From Chloroflexota bacterium (GTDB lineage: Bacteria; Chloroflexota; Anaerolineae; B4-G1): a DNA stretch of 64,000 nt. Numbering within the stretch: the first letter of the stretch is position 1; every line of letters starts with the position of its first letter. The translations under genes were made by a program, and so were the position numbers. Below, piece by piece: positions 9,512 to 18,605 of the stretch. The notes under the pieces are model-generated. The model was not told the origin of the DNA. It was given only the letters and a program-made list of their open reading frames with translations, and did no database searches. Where the stretch lies: positions 1 through 64,000 of the forward strand of contig JAAEPW010000972.1 of NCBI GenBank assembly GCA_024232355.1, read 5' to 3'.

Positions 9512-10603
9512 CTAGTGAAGCGTCGTCGCTATGGCCGACCAACTCGCCGGGTCCTCGCCGCCCAGCCGCCAGATGGCGATGCCTCCCAAGCCGTATCTCT
9601 GCACCAGATCGAGCCGCGCTGCAACGCTGGGCCCGTCGGTATACCAGACCTCGTGGGACTGCCCCAAGTCATCGGTGTAGGTGAACCAGGGTTCTGCCAC
9701 GGCGCGCCACCATGAGCTGGCACTTTTCCATTGACGGGTCGCGCCGTGGACGTTGATGAGCGATTGCGCGCTCTCCCACGTCAAGCTGCTGGCCGAGGTG
9801 TCGGTCCAGTCGTGCCCGTACAAGTGGATGCCGACATAAACGTGGTTAGGCGAGACGATAGAGGTAGCGTAAGCGATCACGTCTCCCATCCACCACAGGG
9901 GAGCGATGGGACCAGGCTCGCTCGTGTTCCAGTGATAACCATAGGTCATCACGCGAAAGCGGTCCACGGCGGCCCCGATGCGCGCCCAGTCCTGCGCTTG
10001 GGGGCCATCCCAGGGACCTGGCTCGCTCATTTTGGCATGGACAGCGATAGAGAGCAGTTTATCATGATCGTGGAGCGCCACGGCCAGTTCCTCGATGAAC
10101 AGACTAAAGGCATCCCGGTCATCGTGACCGTTCAGCGACTCGTAATCAATGTCTATGCCATCGTAGCCATAGGCCAAAACCTCGTTCACCAACACGGCGA
10201 TGTGGGCGGCGCGGCGGGCCGGGTCGTGGAGCATTGTACCAACTGGCGCAGCGTCAAAGCCGACGCCGGCGTACGAGTTGTTGACGAGCGGGATCACGAG
10301 GACAGGCGGCGATTGGGCGTGGGCGTCGTTCACCAACGCGACGTCTCGCGCGCCGTCATAGGAATTGAGAGAGCCGTCGCCGCTGGCATCCAATTGATAC
10401 CAGACCGGGGAGAGTTCCTGGATGTGGGCGCGATTGGTCTGCCACGAGGCACGGGCACGGGCGCTATCCCACGAGGTGGGCATCCATACAGCGACGCGGT
10501 TGAGGGACGGCGGGTAGCGGCTGTTGCTCTGTGCCAGATAAGTTAGCAGTAGAAAGAGCAAGCAGATGAAGAGAATGAGGCCCAGGAATGCACGTCGAAT
10601 CAT
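9512..10603 (-). CDS. Membrane-anchored glycoside hydrolase family 18-like protein
   Basis: Protein of 363 residues with an N-terminal membrane anchor (about 5-24) and a GH18 TIM-barrel domain. The family motif DGxDxDxE is present as YDGIDIDYESL at 147-157, giving Glu155 as the likely acid/base. Other barrel strands include RVMTYGYHW and the terminal GGIAIWRLGGED. The closest style is the YaaH/SleL-type group that cleaves N-acetylglucosamine bonds in peptidoglycan, rather than secreted chitinases. A calcium-loop-like stretch, DASGDGSLNSYD, lies at 72-83. TATAAT stands at 10613-10618, only about 9 nt before the ATG, so the transcript may be leaderless or nearly so. Confidence 0.82.
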   Translation of the reverse strand: MIRRAFLGLILFICLLFLLLTYLAQSNSRYPPSLNRVAVWMPTSWDSARARASWQTNRAHIQELSPVWYQLDASGDGSLNSYDGARDVALVNDAHAQSPPVLVIPLVNNSYAGVGFDAAPVGTMLHDPARRAAHIAVLVNEVLAYGYDGIDIDYESLNGHDDRDAFSLFIEELAVALHDHDKLLSIAVHAKMSEPGPWDGPQAQDWARIGAAVDRFRVMTYGYHWNTSEPGPIAPLWWMGDVIAYATSIVSPNHVYVGIHLYGHDWTDTSASSLTWESAQSLINVHGATRQWKSASSWWRAVAEPWFTYTDDLGQSHEVWYTDGPSVAARLDLVQRYGLGGIAIWRLGGEDPASWSAIATTLH

Positions 10604-10619
10604 TGGGCTGAATTATAGC

Positions 10620-10657
10620 ACACGCGACCAACTCTCACCAGAGGGTTGGTCGCGTGT
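10620..10657 (-). terminator. Strong hairpin between the zinc-ribbon gene and the GH18 gene
   Basis: ACACGCGACCAAC at 10620-10632 pairs perfectly with 10645-10657, and three more pairs plus a wobble extend the stem to 17 with a 4-nt loop. It lies about 20 nt past the stop of the zinc-ribbon protein gene and just upstream of the GH18 gene. It has no T-run, so termination is an inference from position. Confidence 0.5.
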
Positions 10658-10677
10658 TAAAAGACGAATTTGCAGAA

Positions 10678-12231
10678 TTAGTGGATTTCGAGAGATTGTC
10701 CGCAGTGAGTGCAGTGAGCCAACCCAGACTCGGGCGGAACGAATTGCTCGTGCCCACAGTTTGCGCAGCTATGAAAGGGGCTGGCGTCGTGGCCGCAGCC
10801 AGAGCAAAAATTGTGATCGTCTGCCAGCTCACGACCACAGTGCGGGCAGTGACGGTGGGATGATTCAGGCACAACCTCGACCGAGGATGGGGTAATGGTC
10901 AAAGTTGGTTCCTCCTCTGGCTCGGTCTCTTTCTCCGATTCCTCGGCAGGAGATTGTGTAATGATCGGCTCCAACACTGGCTCCAGGGCCACCGGGCGAC
11001 GGGCATAGTGGAGCATAAAGGCTCCGACGAGCAAAAAACCGCCAACGGTCAGCAACAATCGCCACCAGGGAGTGAGCAATCCCAAGGAAAAGATGCCCAA
11101 AAAGATGACGAGTAGCAAACCCACACGCCCCGCCGTCTGCCGCCAACCAGCCGCGAGCCCCAGGAAAACGATCAACAGACCAGAAACGAGCAAAAAGGCT
11201 GCTACCGCCGCCACGGTCAAGTTGACCAGTCCGCTCAGAAAGGTGAGCAGAGGGTAGAACAGGACCAGACCAAAGCCGGTGAGCAAAAAGGTCGTCATCG
11301 TCAGGCGCGTCCCGCTTAGGTGAAGCAGTCCGGCCAGCGAGGCTAGGAACAGCCCGACCAGGAAAGGGGCCAGTCCAGCCAGGGTACGAAAATCGTCTTG
11401 CAGTTGCTCGACGCGCTGGGCAAAGCCGAGGCGGGTCGGCAAGTTGACCTGGATGTCACGGTTAGGGATCAGATGTGTATAGTCCCAGGTAAAGATCTCG
11501 CTCCCTTCATCTGCTGTACTTTTGGTGGGAGGCAGAGAACTCTTGGCCACTTTGCTGCCGTCGAGACCCGATACTGTGATGTTGACGTCGAGCACGTCGG
11601 AGCGGCGGCCGTGGTTCAGGGCGTAGGTAAAGCTGTTCACGCCGTCGGCTTTGTATCCGATCTCGATATCGTGCTCTCCATCAATCTCCATCTCGGTCTG
11701 CCATCTGATGCCGTCCAGCGCGTACTGCGCCTCGGGCGGCTCGACGCCGTCCACCATAAAGCGGACCTCGTGCAAGGTCTCCAGATTACTGGGAAATGGA
11801 AAAAAGAGTTCGATGGTCGTCGTGATCGCCGGGCCAGGGTAGGCCAGGTGGTACTCGCTGTGAAAATCGAGATCATAGACCGTGACGACGACGCCCTCTT
11901 GCTCTTCGTAACGCGCGTTGAGGTCAGCTTGGACACGGGTTTCCAATCCAGACAAGATAGCGGCCATGGTTTGACCATCAGGTATGAGAGGGTTAACGGT
12001 GCCATCTTGGCCGACGACTTGTGCTTCAGACAAAAGGTTCCAAACCGGCGCTGACTGGCTGACGACGCGACCACGGTTGTAACTAAGATACTCGTATTGG
12101 CCTGCCGTGTAGACGTGCGTGGCGACGTCGCCGCCGATGACGATCAGATAGACGATCATCATTCCGACGAGCCCCATCAGCAGGATACCGTTGATGAGTG
12201 TGCTTTTGGTTCGTTTAAAAACTTTGCGCAT
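10678..12231 (-). CDS. Polytopic membrane protein with C-terminal zinc ribbons
   Basis: Membrane protein of 517 residues; I do not recognise the family with certainty. The start at MRKVF is chosen because GGAGG lies 8 nt before it. One helix near the N-terminus is followed by an extracytoplasmic beta-rich domain of about 240 residues and then six to seven hydrophobic helices (about 285-425). The C-terminus holds two double-CxxC zinc ribbons: CPHCG with CSGCG, and CANCG with CTHCG. An acidic low-complexity linker joins membrane domain and ribbons. The overall plan loosely recalls CreD-like inner-membrane proteins, but the zinc ribbons are not part of that family. It follows the SIMPL gene by 37 nt and may share its Pho-like control. 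Confidence 0.7.
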   Translation of the reverse strand: MRKVFKRTKSTLINGILLMGLVGMMIVYLIVIGGDVATHVYTAGQYEYLSYNRGRVVSQSAPVWNLLSEAQVVGQDGTVNPLIPDGQTMAAILSGLETRVQADLNARYEEQEGVVVTVYDLDFHSEYHLAYPGPAITTTIELFFPFPSNLETLHEVRFMVDGVEPPEAQYALDGIRWQTEMEIDGEHDIEIGYKADGVNSFTYALNHGRRSDVLDVNITVSGLDGSKVAKSSLPPTKSTADEGSEIFTWDYTHLIPNRDIQVNLPTRLGFAQRVEQLQDDFRTLAGLAPFLVGLFLASLAGLLHLSGTRLTMTTFLLTGFGLVLFYPLLTFLSGLVNLTVAAVAAFLLVSGLLIVFLGLAAGWRQTAGRVGLLLVIFLGIFSLGLLTPWWRLLLTVGGFLLVGAFMLHYARRPVALEPVLEPIITQSPAEESEKETEPEEEPTLTITPSSVEVVPESSHRHCPHCGRELADDHNFCSGCGHDASPFHSCANCGHEQFVPPESGLAHCTHCGQSLEIH

Positions 12232-12268
12232 TGTCCTATCCTCCATTGAAATTTATGCACACGGTCGT

Positions 12269-13054
12269 TTACTTTTGCATTAGCAGTTCTGCGGTGAGGC
12301 TGATCTGCGCCTGCACGACGATCTGGCCCAGGCTGATGCTGCCGTCTTCCAACGTGATCGAGCCCTCGTTGGACAAGTCTTGCACCACGTTCTGATAGTT
12401 CGTCCACTGTCGGTCGCCGCGCCACGAGCCAAAGTAGGTGCCCCACGTTTCCTCGCGGATATTTGTGACGCTGCCTGTGGCCATACCGGCGGACTCGGCC
12501 ATCGCCGTGGCTTTTTCCAGGGCGGCTAGTATGGCCTGGTCGCGAGCTTGGTCGCGCAGTTCGCGCAGGTTGGTGATCGAGAAATCAATGCCATCCACGG
12601 CATCCGCGCCCGCCTCCAGCGCAGCGACCAGCACTGGCTCCAACTTTTGCACGTCGCGCAGCGTGACTCCAATGGTGTTCCGCGCTCCATAGCCACTGAT
12701 GACGTTGCGATCATAGTCGTCGTACCTGGGATGCATACTAAAATTGGCGGTGGCAATATAGCGCTCGGCGATGTTTTGAGCGCGAATGGCCGCAATGACG
12801 GCCCGGCTCTGGCGCGCGTTCTGTGCCTGGGATGCGCTGGGGGTCGAGGCAAAAGTCTCGACGCCGAACAGAACGACGACGCGGTCGGGCTGCACGCGGA
12901 TGGCGCTAGAGCCGCTGACGCTGATTGAGCCGGTAGGGGGCGGCTCGGTTGGGGGTGCCGCGACGGCGGCAGGACGAGTGCCCGTCCCTTGCCACACCAG
13001 CAAACCAACGATGACCATAAGAAGCAAAGTACCTGACAAGTTGCGAGTTTCCAC
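12269..13054 (-). CDS. SIMPL (DUF541) domain exported protein
   Basis: Protein of 261 residues with an N-terminal signal or anchor (about 7-24), a Pro/Thr-rich linker, and a SIMPL domain from ISVSGSSAIRVQPD (44-57) to the C-terminus. The GTG start at 13054 has GGAGGT 5 nt upstream. SIMPL proteins are periplasmic or surface proteins of unclear biochemical role, some linked to oxidative stress or signalling. A run of five 11-bp direct repeats lies 42 nt upstream, just before a TACACT -10-like hexamer at 13084-13089. This gene is therefore the best candidate target of the adjacent PhoB-like regulator. Confidence 0.85.
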   Translation of the reverse strand: METRNLSGTLLLMVIVGLLVWQGTGTRPAAVAAPPTEPPPTGSISVSGSSAIRVQPDRVVVLFGVETFASTPSASQAQNARQSRAVIAAIRAQNIAERYIATANFSMHPRYDDYDRNVISGYGARNTIGVTLRDVQKLEPVLVAALEAGADAVDGIDFSITNLRELRDQARDQAILAALEKATAMAESAGMATGSVTNIREETWGTYFGSWRGDRQWTNYQNVVQDLSNEGSITLEDGSISLGQIVVQAQISLTAELLMQK

Positions 13055-13095
13055 AATTCACCTCCGAGTTTTTAGATACGCTCAGTGTAACAGAG

Positions 13096-13150
13096 GTGTG
13101 TGGCAAATAGAGGGCAGAAATGTGGCAGGTGTGTGTCAGATAAATGTCAA
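13096..13150 (-). promoter_or_regulatory. Five 11-bp direct repeats, Pho-box-like operator
   Basis: Read on the minus strand, five consecutive 11-mers begin TTGAC, CTGAC, CTGCC, CTGCC and TTGCC, so YTG(A/C)C recurs exactly every 11 bp. OmpR/PhoB-type regulators bind such head-to-tail arrays, one turn of helix apart. The array starts over the stop codon of the histidine kinase gene and ends just upstream of a TACACT -10 (13084-13089) for the SIMPL gene. This is the geometry of an activator box replacing the -35. Confidence 0.6.
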
Positions 13151-15000
13151 ACAGTCAGAGGCATCGTAAAGGTGACAAAAGCACCCTGGTCGGGTTCGCT
13201 CTCGATCCAGATCTGACCGCCGTGAGCCTCGACGATGGCCCTGGCGATAGACAACCCCAGACCCACGCCACTCTGGTCCTCAGCGCGGGCGCGGGAGGGA
13301 TCACCCCGGTAAAAGCGTTCAAAGAGATGGGGAATTTCACCGGTGGGGATACCGGGTCCGGTATCGGTGACGGTGCAAGAGGTCTGCTCACCAGTCTGAC
13401 CAAAAGAGACGGAAACCTGGCCTCTGGGCAGGGTGAATTTGATCGCATTGTCGAGTAAATTGACCAATACCTGGTGAATGCGGTCAGCGTCGGCTTGAGC
13501 AAATGTAAGGAACTCGGGCATCTCGATGTTGAGGGTAATTTGTTTTTCGCGTGCCCGACCCTCTAGTTGAGCTACGGCGCGTTCGACAGCAGCGACCAGA
13601 TCAGTGGAGGCCAGATGCAGGACGAGTTGTCCAGCATCGGCGCGGGTGAGCAGCAGCAGGTCGTTGGTCAGACGGATGAGACGCTCGGTCTCGACGGCAA
13701 TGGTGTCGAGAAAACGGTCGCGTGCCGTCAGATCATCAACCGCGCCATCCTGCAACGTCTCGATAAAGCCTTTGATAGCCGTCAACGGAGTACGCAGTTC
13801 GTGCGAGACGTCAGAGACAAAGTTGGTGCGCAAGCGGTCAAGTTGGCGGTAGGCGGTGACGTCGTGGCCCACGGCGACGGCTCCATTGACGTGACCGTTC
13901 TCGTCACGCAAGGGGGTGATCAACAACTCGACAACTTGATTGCGGACAGTGATTTCGGTCGCGTGGGACTCGCCGACACCCAATGTGTGCTGAATTGCCT
14001 GGTGCAAGGTCTGCGGGGCAATCTCTAGCAGAGCCGAGGCGGCCGGATTGGCGAGAATGACCTCGCCCGCGCTGTCGGCTGCCAGTACCGCATCGGCCAA
14101 GTTGTTCAAGATCGCCTCGCGCTGATTGGCCTGGGCTGCCAACGAGTCGTATGCAGCGGTCAGATTGGTGTTCATCGTGTTAAAGGCCGTGCCCAGCGTG
14201 TGCAGTTCAGACGTTGATGCTGGAGGCAGGGGAGAGACTGATTCGCCCCGTGATAGAGCGGATACAGCGTTCGTGAGATCTCGGAGAGGATGAATCAGTT
14301 GACGAGCCAGAAGCAAGCCGACCAGTCCGGCCAAAACCACTGCCACTGCCGCTCCGCCCAGGGTTTGCGCGCCAAAATAGTCCGGCAACAGGCTGAGGGT
14401 CAGGCGGGGCAACGGGCTGGCGACGTAGACGACGCTGACCACGCTCCCATCAGGCAAGCGGATCGGGTAGGCAGCGTACAAGACGCGCCGTTGAGCAGTC
14501 CAACTGTAGGAACGCACCGCTGTAGCAGGCTCTCCCCGCAGCGCGCTTTGGATTTCAGAGCGGCTCAAGAGGTCATCGGTAGGTGCTTCTCGACTGCGAA
14601 TGTCCGATCCGCTGCGAGTGTCCAATCGAGAGATACCCAGGTTGCTGGAGAGTTCCTCGTAGATAGAGAGATTAGGCTGAAATTCCGCGCCCGTGATAGG
14701 AACGTCAGTTGCAGACAAGCCAAGGATCACTACCCCCTCGTCGTCAATGACCCGCGTGTGATAGCCGGGAAGGACGTTGGACGCCTGCGAATAGGGGTCA
14801 GGTTGAGTTCCAAAACCACTCATATCGCCAGCTTCGACAGTCTGCGCAACGCGACGAGCCTGAGCCACCAAGTTTTCGCGCAGCACGTCGAGAAAGGCGC
14901 GGTCGAGGGCACTCCAGGCCAGCAGAGCGGCGATTCCCATCGCCAGCAAGATGACCAGCAAGTAGGATGCGATCAGACGAGAACGAATAGATTTGAACAT
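13147..15000 (-). CDS. PhoR-like sensor histidine kinase
   Basis: Transmembrane two-component kinase of 617 residues. TM helix 1 is at about 8-30, an extracytoplasmic sensor region at 31-208 and TM2 at about 212-232. HAMP follows (233-285), then a PAS-like domain (292-385), HisKA with phospho-acceptor His400 in SDVSHELRTPLTAIKG, and an HATPase domain. Its boxes are N (NLLDNAIKF, 514-522), G1 (DTGPG, 546-550), F (FERF) and G2 (GVGLGL, 578-583). All catalytic motifs are intact. The gene follows its response regulator by 39 nt. The layout and the Pho-like repeats suggest a phosphate- or envelope-stress-type system, but the actual signal cannot be read from sequence. Confidence 0.92.
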   Translation of the reverse strand: MFKSIRSRLIASYLLVILLAMGIAALLAWSALDRAFLDVLRENLVAQARRVAQTVEAGDMSGFGTQPDPYSQASNVLPGYHTRVIDDEGVVILGLSATDVPITGAEFQPNLSIYEELSSNLGISRLDTRSGSDIRSREAPTDDLLSRSEIQSALRGEPATAVRSYSWTAQRRVLYAAYPIRLPDGSVVSVVYVASPLPRLTLSLLPDYFGAQTLGGAAVAVVLAGLVGLLLARQLIHPLRDLTNAVSALSRGESVSPLPPASTSELHTLGTAFNTMNTNLTAAYDSLAAQANQREAILNNLADAVLAADSAGEVILANPAASALLEIAPQTLHQAIQHTLGVGESHATEITVRNQVVELLITPLRDENGHVNGAVAVGHDVTAYRQLDRLRTNFVSDVSHELRTPLTAIKGFIETLQDGAVDDLTARDRFLDTIAVETERLIRLTNDLLLLTRADAGQLVLHLASTDLVAAVERAVAQLEGRAREKQITLNIEMPEFLTFAQADADRIHQVLVNLLDNAIKFTLPRGQVSVSFGQTGEQTSCTVTDTGPGIPTGEIPHLFERFYRGDPSRARAEDQSGVGLGLSIARAIVEAHGGQIWIESEPDQGAFVTFTMPLTV

Positions 15001-15021
15001 GGTACAGCTATTGTAGCAAGG

Positions 15022-15039
15022 TTCTGTGTCAAAAGTGTG

Positions 15040-15043
<4 letters not shown>
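15022..15043 (-). promoter_or_regulatory. Two 11-bp direct repeats between regulator and kinase genes
   Basis: On the minus strand CTGACACACTT (15033-15043) is followed directly by TTGACACAGAA (15022-15032). These are the same type of unit as in the five-unit array at 13096-13150. The first overlaps the stop codon of the response regulator gene, so the pair could modulate kinase expression. Confidence 0.45.
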
Positions 15044-15762
<719 letters not shown>

Positions 15763-15767
15763 CGGAG

Positions 15768-15796
15768 ATTGTACACCGATGTAACGGGAGAGGCAA
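15768..15796 (-). promoter_or_regulatory. Sigma70-type promoter of the two-component operon, possibly leaderless
   Basis: TTGCCT (15791-15796) and TACAAT (15768-15773) are separated by 17 nt. The expected transcription start falls at or next to the ATG at 15762, and no Shine-Dalgarno sequence is present. A leaderless mRNA is therefore plausible. Confidence 0.5.
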
Positions 15797-15810
15797 GCGT
15801 TGCATAGAGC

Positions 15811-15836
15811 AGCCCCGGCCTGGAAGAGCCGGGGCT
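15811..15836. terminator. GC-rich hairpin terminator
   Basis: AGCCCCGGC (15811-15819) pairs perfectly with GCCGGGGCT (15828-15836) around an 8-nt loop. A short T-containing tail follows on the plus strand. It separates the two-component promoter from the redox-protein gene and probably ends the hgcA-led transcript, which enters from the right. Confidence 0.6.
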
Positions 15837-15915
15837 GGATTGTTTCCTGGTCCAACGCCGCCTGTTTTACGGCGGCGCAACCTCCGATCACAAATCAGCG
15901 TGAATCAGTGTTCAT

Positions 15916-16374
15916 CTACATCCGATTGGAGGGCTCGAATTCCTCGATCAACGACGTTGCCATGCGGATTGCTTCATCGACGTACCCTCCGCATTGTTCC
16001 TCCCGGTTGTTCGCCAGATAATCCCTTTGCCCTTGTTCCGTGTTCAGGTCACAATCAATCAGCTCCATACAGTTCGTCGAGCCAAATCTATCCTCAAACA
16101 TACCCAACAACTTTTGAATCATGGCATAGGTCTCTTCGAACGACTCGCTCGGTAAATCTCTACCAGCCAACAGATTGAGGCCCATCATCGCCCCAGTGAC
16201 GGCCCCACACATCCCGCCAGTTCGGGCCATACCACTGCAAAAGCCAGTCGCTATGCGCGGAATCAAATCGGATTGGATGCCTTGCTTTCTCGCCAACGTC
16301 AATAGAACGCTTTCCGCGCAATAGTACCCGCCCTCGCCAAATTCCTCGCTCGGTTGTGTTTCACGATCACTCAT
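15916..16374 (-). CDS. C_GCAxxG_C_C family redox-type protein
   Basis: Small cysteine-rich protein of 152 residues. Conserved cysteines are C19 (YYCAES), C46 and C56 within GFCSGMARTGGMCGAVTGA, C102, C108 and C128 (EEQCGGYVDEA). This is the pattern of the C_GCAxxG_C_C family, thought to bind a metal or cluster and to act in redox or split-Soret-like proteins. GAGGAG precedes the ATG, and the start overlaps the peptidase stop by 8 nt, so translation is coupled. Last gene of the run hgcA, hgcB, peptidase, this gene. A thiol- or metal-handling role beside hgcAB is an inference from position. Confidence 0.85.
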   Translation of the reverse strand: MSDRETQPSEEFGEGGYYCAESVLLTLARKQGIQSDLIPRIATGFCSGMARTGGMCGAVTGAMMGLNLLAGRDLPSESFEETYAMIQKLLGMFEDRFGSTNCMELIDCDLNTEQGQRDYLANNREEQCGGYVDEAIRMATSLIEEFEPSNRM

Positions 16375-17257
16375 TTATATTCTCCTCAAAGTGGGATACG
16401 ACCATTCCGTCGATCTTGGTCCAAAATTCCTCATAACTCATTCCAAAAGCCGCCGCTACTCGAGTTTCCAACGCTTTGTGGGGATAACGTCGAGTGAACA
16501 AACTTTTCAGCAAATCGGGGTGTGTATCTTGAATATAACGCGTGATCCAATAGCCGCGCACATAATGGTACACCAGAGCATCCGGGTCGCTTACCCGCGC
16601 CTTGCGATACCTTCCTGGATCTGTTTCGCGTGATGAACTTGTCAGGGCCTGGAGGGTATCCAGCCGCACCGTAGGTTTTCCAAGAAATTCGTCTGATGTG
16701 ATCTGGGCCAGGCCCTCGTTCAACCACATTGGCAGCTTGAGATGAGACGTGAACGCATGAGTCAACTCGTGGCACGTGATCAATTGGACCTTGGTGTCCA
16801 TATCGTCTATTTTGACAAACATACGCTCACCCATACTTTTGTCGCCAAGTTGCAAGAGCCGCGGCGGTTTGACCCCGATCACCCGCCTCTTGCCAAATTG
16901 CTGAGCCATCCCCCCGGCATACGGCCAGATACGTCTCGCGCGAAAGGACCAGAGCGGTAATAACGCCGCCAACAAGACCCGCCAGTGCCAGGGGGCTGCG
17001 TGGAAGAAAAACTGAAACCACGAGGTCATGACGTACACCCGACAGTCTTTTGGCGTGTCCACCTCCCAACACTTGTGAACGAGTTGAACGCTTTTCTCGC
17101 AAGCGTGGCGCACGAGTTCGGCAGCTTGGCGTTCGTCCGCGTCAAAGAATAGTGTGAGACCTTTTGCCGATGTTGTTTCCACAAGCAATCCCTTCTTGTT
17201 GAAATTCCGAACGCTACTTTTCCTAGCCGCAGCAAGCAGTTCCTTCTTGACCTCCAC
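16367..17257 (-). CDS. Gluzincin-type zinc metallopeptidase (peptidase MA-like)
   Basis: Protein of 296 residues carrying HELTH (163-167) and NEGLA with Glu181. This is the HExxH plus downstream glutamate arrangement of gluzincins, most like the peptidase MA-like group. A hydrophobic stretch at about 93-104 may associate with the membrane; no signal peptide is seen. The GTG start at 17257 lies inside the last codons of hgcB (35-nt overlap) and has GGAG upstream; a later start is possible. The substrate is unknown. Its tight overlap with hgcB and with the C_GCAxxG_C_C gene shows that it belongs to the hgcAB transcript, which is not a textbook arrangement. Confidence 0.75.
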   Translation of the reverse strand: MEVKKELLAAARKSSVRNFNKKGLLVETTSAKGLTLFFDADERQAAELVRHACEKSVQLVHKCWEVDTPKDCRVYVMTSWFQFFFHAAPWHWRVLLAALLPLWSFRARRIWPYAGGMAQQFGKRRVIGVKPPRLLQLGDKSMGERMFVKIDDMDTKVQLITCHELTHAFTSHLKLPMWLNEGLAQITSDEFLGKPTVRLDTLQALTSSSRETDPGRYRKARVSDPDALVYHYVRGYWITRYIQDTHPDLLKSLFTRRYPHKALETRVAAAFGMSYEEFWTKIDGMVVSHFEENINE

Positions 17258-17534
17258 CTCCGCAGGTAAGCTCTTCCTGTCTGCCTCTCTTCCTGCTCAA
17301 AGCCTGCGCGATCATAAGCTGGGCACACCCCACGCCGCTGTCGACCGCAATCGCACCGGTCGGGCAATTGACCTGGCACGCGCCGCACTCCATACAAGCA
17401 TCGGGGTTGGAAAACCGAACCTTGTGGCTGTTCATCTCGAACACTGCGTGTGGACAGACACTGATGCACGTGCCGCAGCCATTGCACAGTTCCGATTCAT
17501 ATTGCAAAGTATTCAACTCGGATGCACGAATCAT
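17223..17534 (-). CDS. hgcB: Mercury methylation ferredoxin HgcB
   Basis: Ferredoxin-like protein of 103 residues with two 4Fe-4S motifs: C17, C20, C23, C27 (CNGCGTCISVCP) and C47, C50, C53, C57 (CMECGACQVNCP). It also carries the features that mark HgcB off from other ferredoxins: a lone cysteine in DSGVGCAQ (C70), and a C-terminal vicinal pair, C101-C102, in TACCG. HgcB reduces the corrinoid of HgcA during methylation of Hg(II), and its tail cysteines are thought to pass mercury. The start overlaps the hgcA stop in an ATGA, the expected hgcA-hgcB order and coupling. The length fits the family. Confidence 0.93.
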   Translation of the reverse strand: MIRASELNTLQYESELCNGCGTCISVCPHAVFEMNSHKVRFSNPDACMECGACQVNCPTGAIAVDSGVGCAQLMIAQALSRKRGRQEELTCGGGGQEGTACCG

Positions 17535-18532
17535 GAGATTCCTCCTATCACTCGAATCAGGCGCAAGGCGATGGTCAACACAAGGCCGCTCCCGAACGTC
17601 CAGGCCATAACAGGGATATAGGTAAACATCTCACGCCGCACGCCGCTCCTGGACGTGTACGTGGACGCACCGGTAAAATTCAGGGCCAGGTAAGCGGTCA
17701 CCGGCGGCATGAACAACAAATAAATCAAAGCCCCACCCACGCGCAACCACCAAACAGCATTGGGAGCACCCAGAAATGCAGTCACGGCAAAGGGAAGGGC
17801 CACGACTGCACCCAGGATGAACCCCTTGCTGCTAAAACTACGAGTAGGGATCCAGGGCAACAGGATGGGAAACAAGGCCGCTCCGGCCAGGAGAGCCGCA
17901 ACTACAGCCACGGATGCCAACAGTCCCCCAAGAAAGAACATCGCCACCGCCCCAATAGCCATATACCGGAAACTAGAGACCACATCGACTGGGATCAGAA
18001 CCATTCGGTCCCGCAATCCAAAGTGCATTCGGCGCATCTCTGGCGTAGCCTTTTGGGTTTTGAGATATTCGGGCAGATCGTCCGCTTGCACCGGGCCATA
18101 TCGGACTCGAAACCCAGAGCGCTTTTTCACCTCGTGAGCGGCGACACCAGGCGCACCTAATTGGGGCAGAATCAGTGTGCGGTGGTTGACAATATTCTGC
18201 AAAGCGGTCGCCTCGATGCGGTGCACCAACTCGTCGGTGCCAAAGGTCCCTTTCCCTGCCGCGCACCAGACGTTGATACCCTTGGTGTCCAGGACCAAGA
18301 TGTAGCCATCAACACCATCCAGTGCCGACCGCAGAGCATCAAAGCTGAGCGTATAGTTGGCGGTGACAAAGACGGGCGAATCGACGGCGGGGCTTCCCAG
18401 CGCGTACAGCCCCGGCTCCACCAGGTGCCCCATCCGGTTGACGCCCAATCGCGCCAGAATGTGGTCCCAATAGTCGGCCCGCGTGAGGGCGCTGGTTGTC
18501 GATTGGATGTGAGGTTGTATCGAGTTTGTCAT
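17531..18532 (-). CDS. hgcA: Mercury methylation corrinoid protein HgcA
   Basis: Membrane-bound corrinoid methyltransferase of 333 residues that transfers a methyl group to Hg(II), forming methylmercury. The hallmark cap-helix motif NVWCAAGK is intact at residues 87-94; Cys90 would be the lower axial cobalt ligand. The CdhD-like corrinoid domain covers about 45-170, and the last 160 residues contain five hydrophobic helices, as in known HgcA. ATG at 18532 is chosen because AAGGAG stands 6 nt upstream; earlier ATGs at 18553 and 18586 lack this. The adjacent hgcB completes the pair needed for activity. hgcAB is known from anaerobes including Chloroflexota. Activity in this organism is inferred. 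Confidence 0.93.
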   Translation of the reverse strand: MTNSIQPHIQSTTSALTRADYWDHILARLGVNRMGHLVEPGLYALGSPAVDSPVFVTANYTLSFDALRSALDGVDGYILVLDTKGINVWCAAGKGTFGTDELVHRIEATALQNIVNHRTLILPQLGAPGVAAHEVKKRSGFRVRYGPVQADDLPEYLKTQKATPEMRRMHFGLRDRMVLIPVDVVSSFRYMAIGAVAMFFLGGLLASVAVVAALLAGAALFPILLPWIPTRSFSSKGFILGAVVALPFAVTAFLGAPNAVWWLRVGGALIYLLFMPPVTAYLALNFTGASTYTSRSGVRREMFTYIPVMAWTFGSGLVLTIALRLIRVIGGIS

Positions 18533-18605
18533 TATTTCTCCTTCATTCATCATATCACATACCTCGGTGATGACCAACCGGTTCATTAAACATTCTGGGT
18601 CTTTG

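Noticed and set aside
18549..18577. hgcA promoter TTGGTC-N17-TATGAT on the minus strand
   Set aside because: Spacing is good, but the start point would fall in the ribosome-binding site of hgcA, so the match is probably chance.
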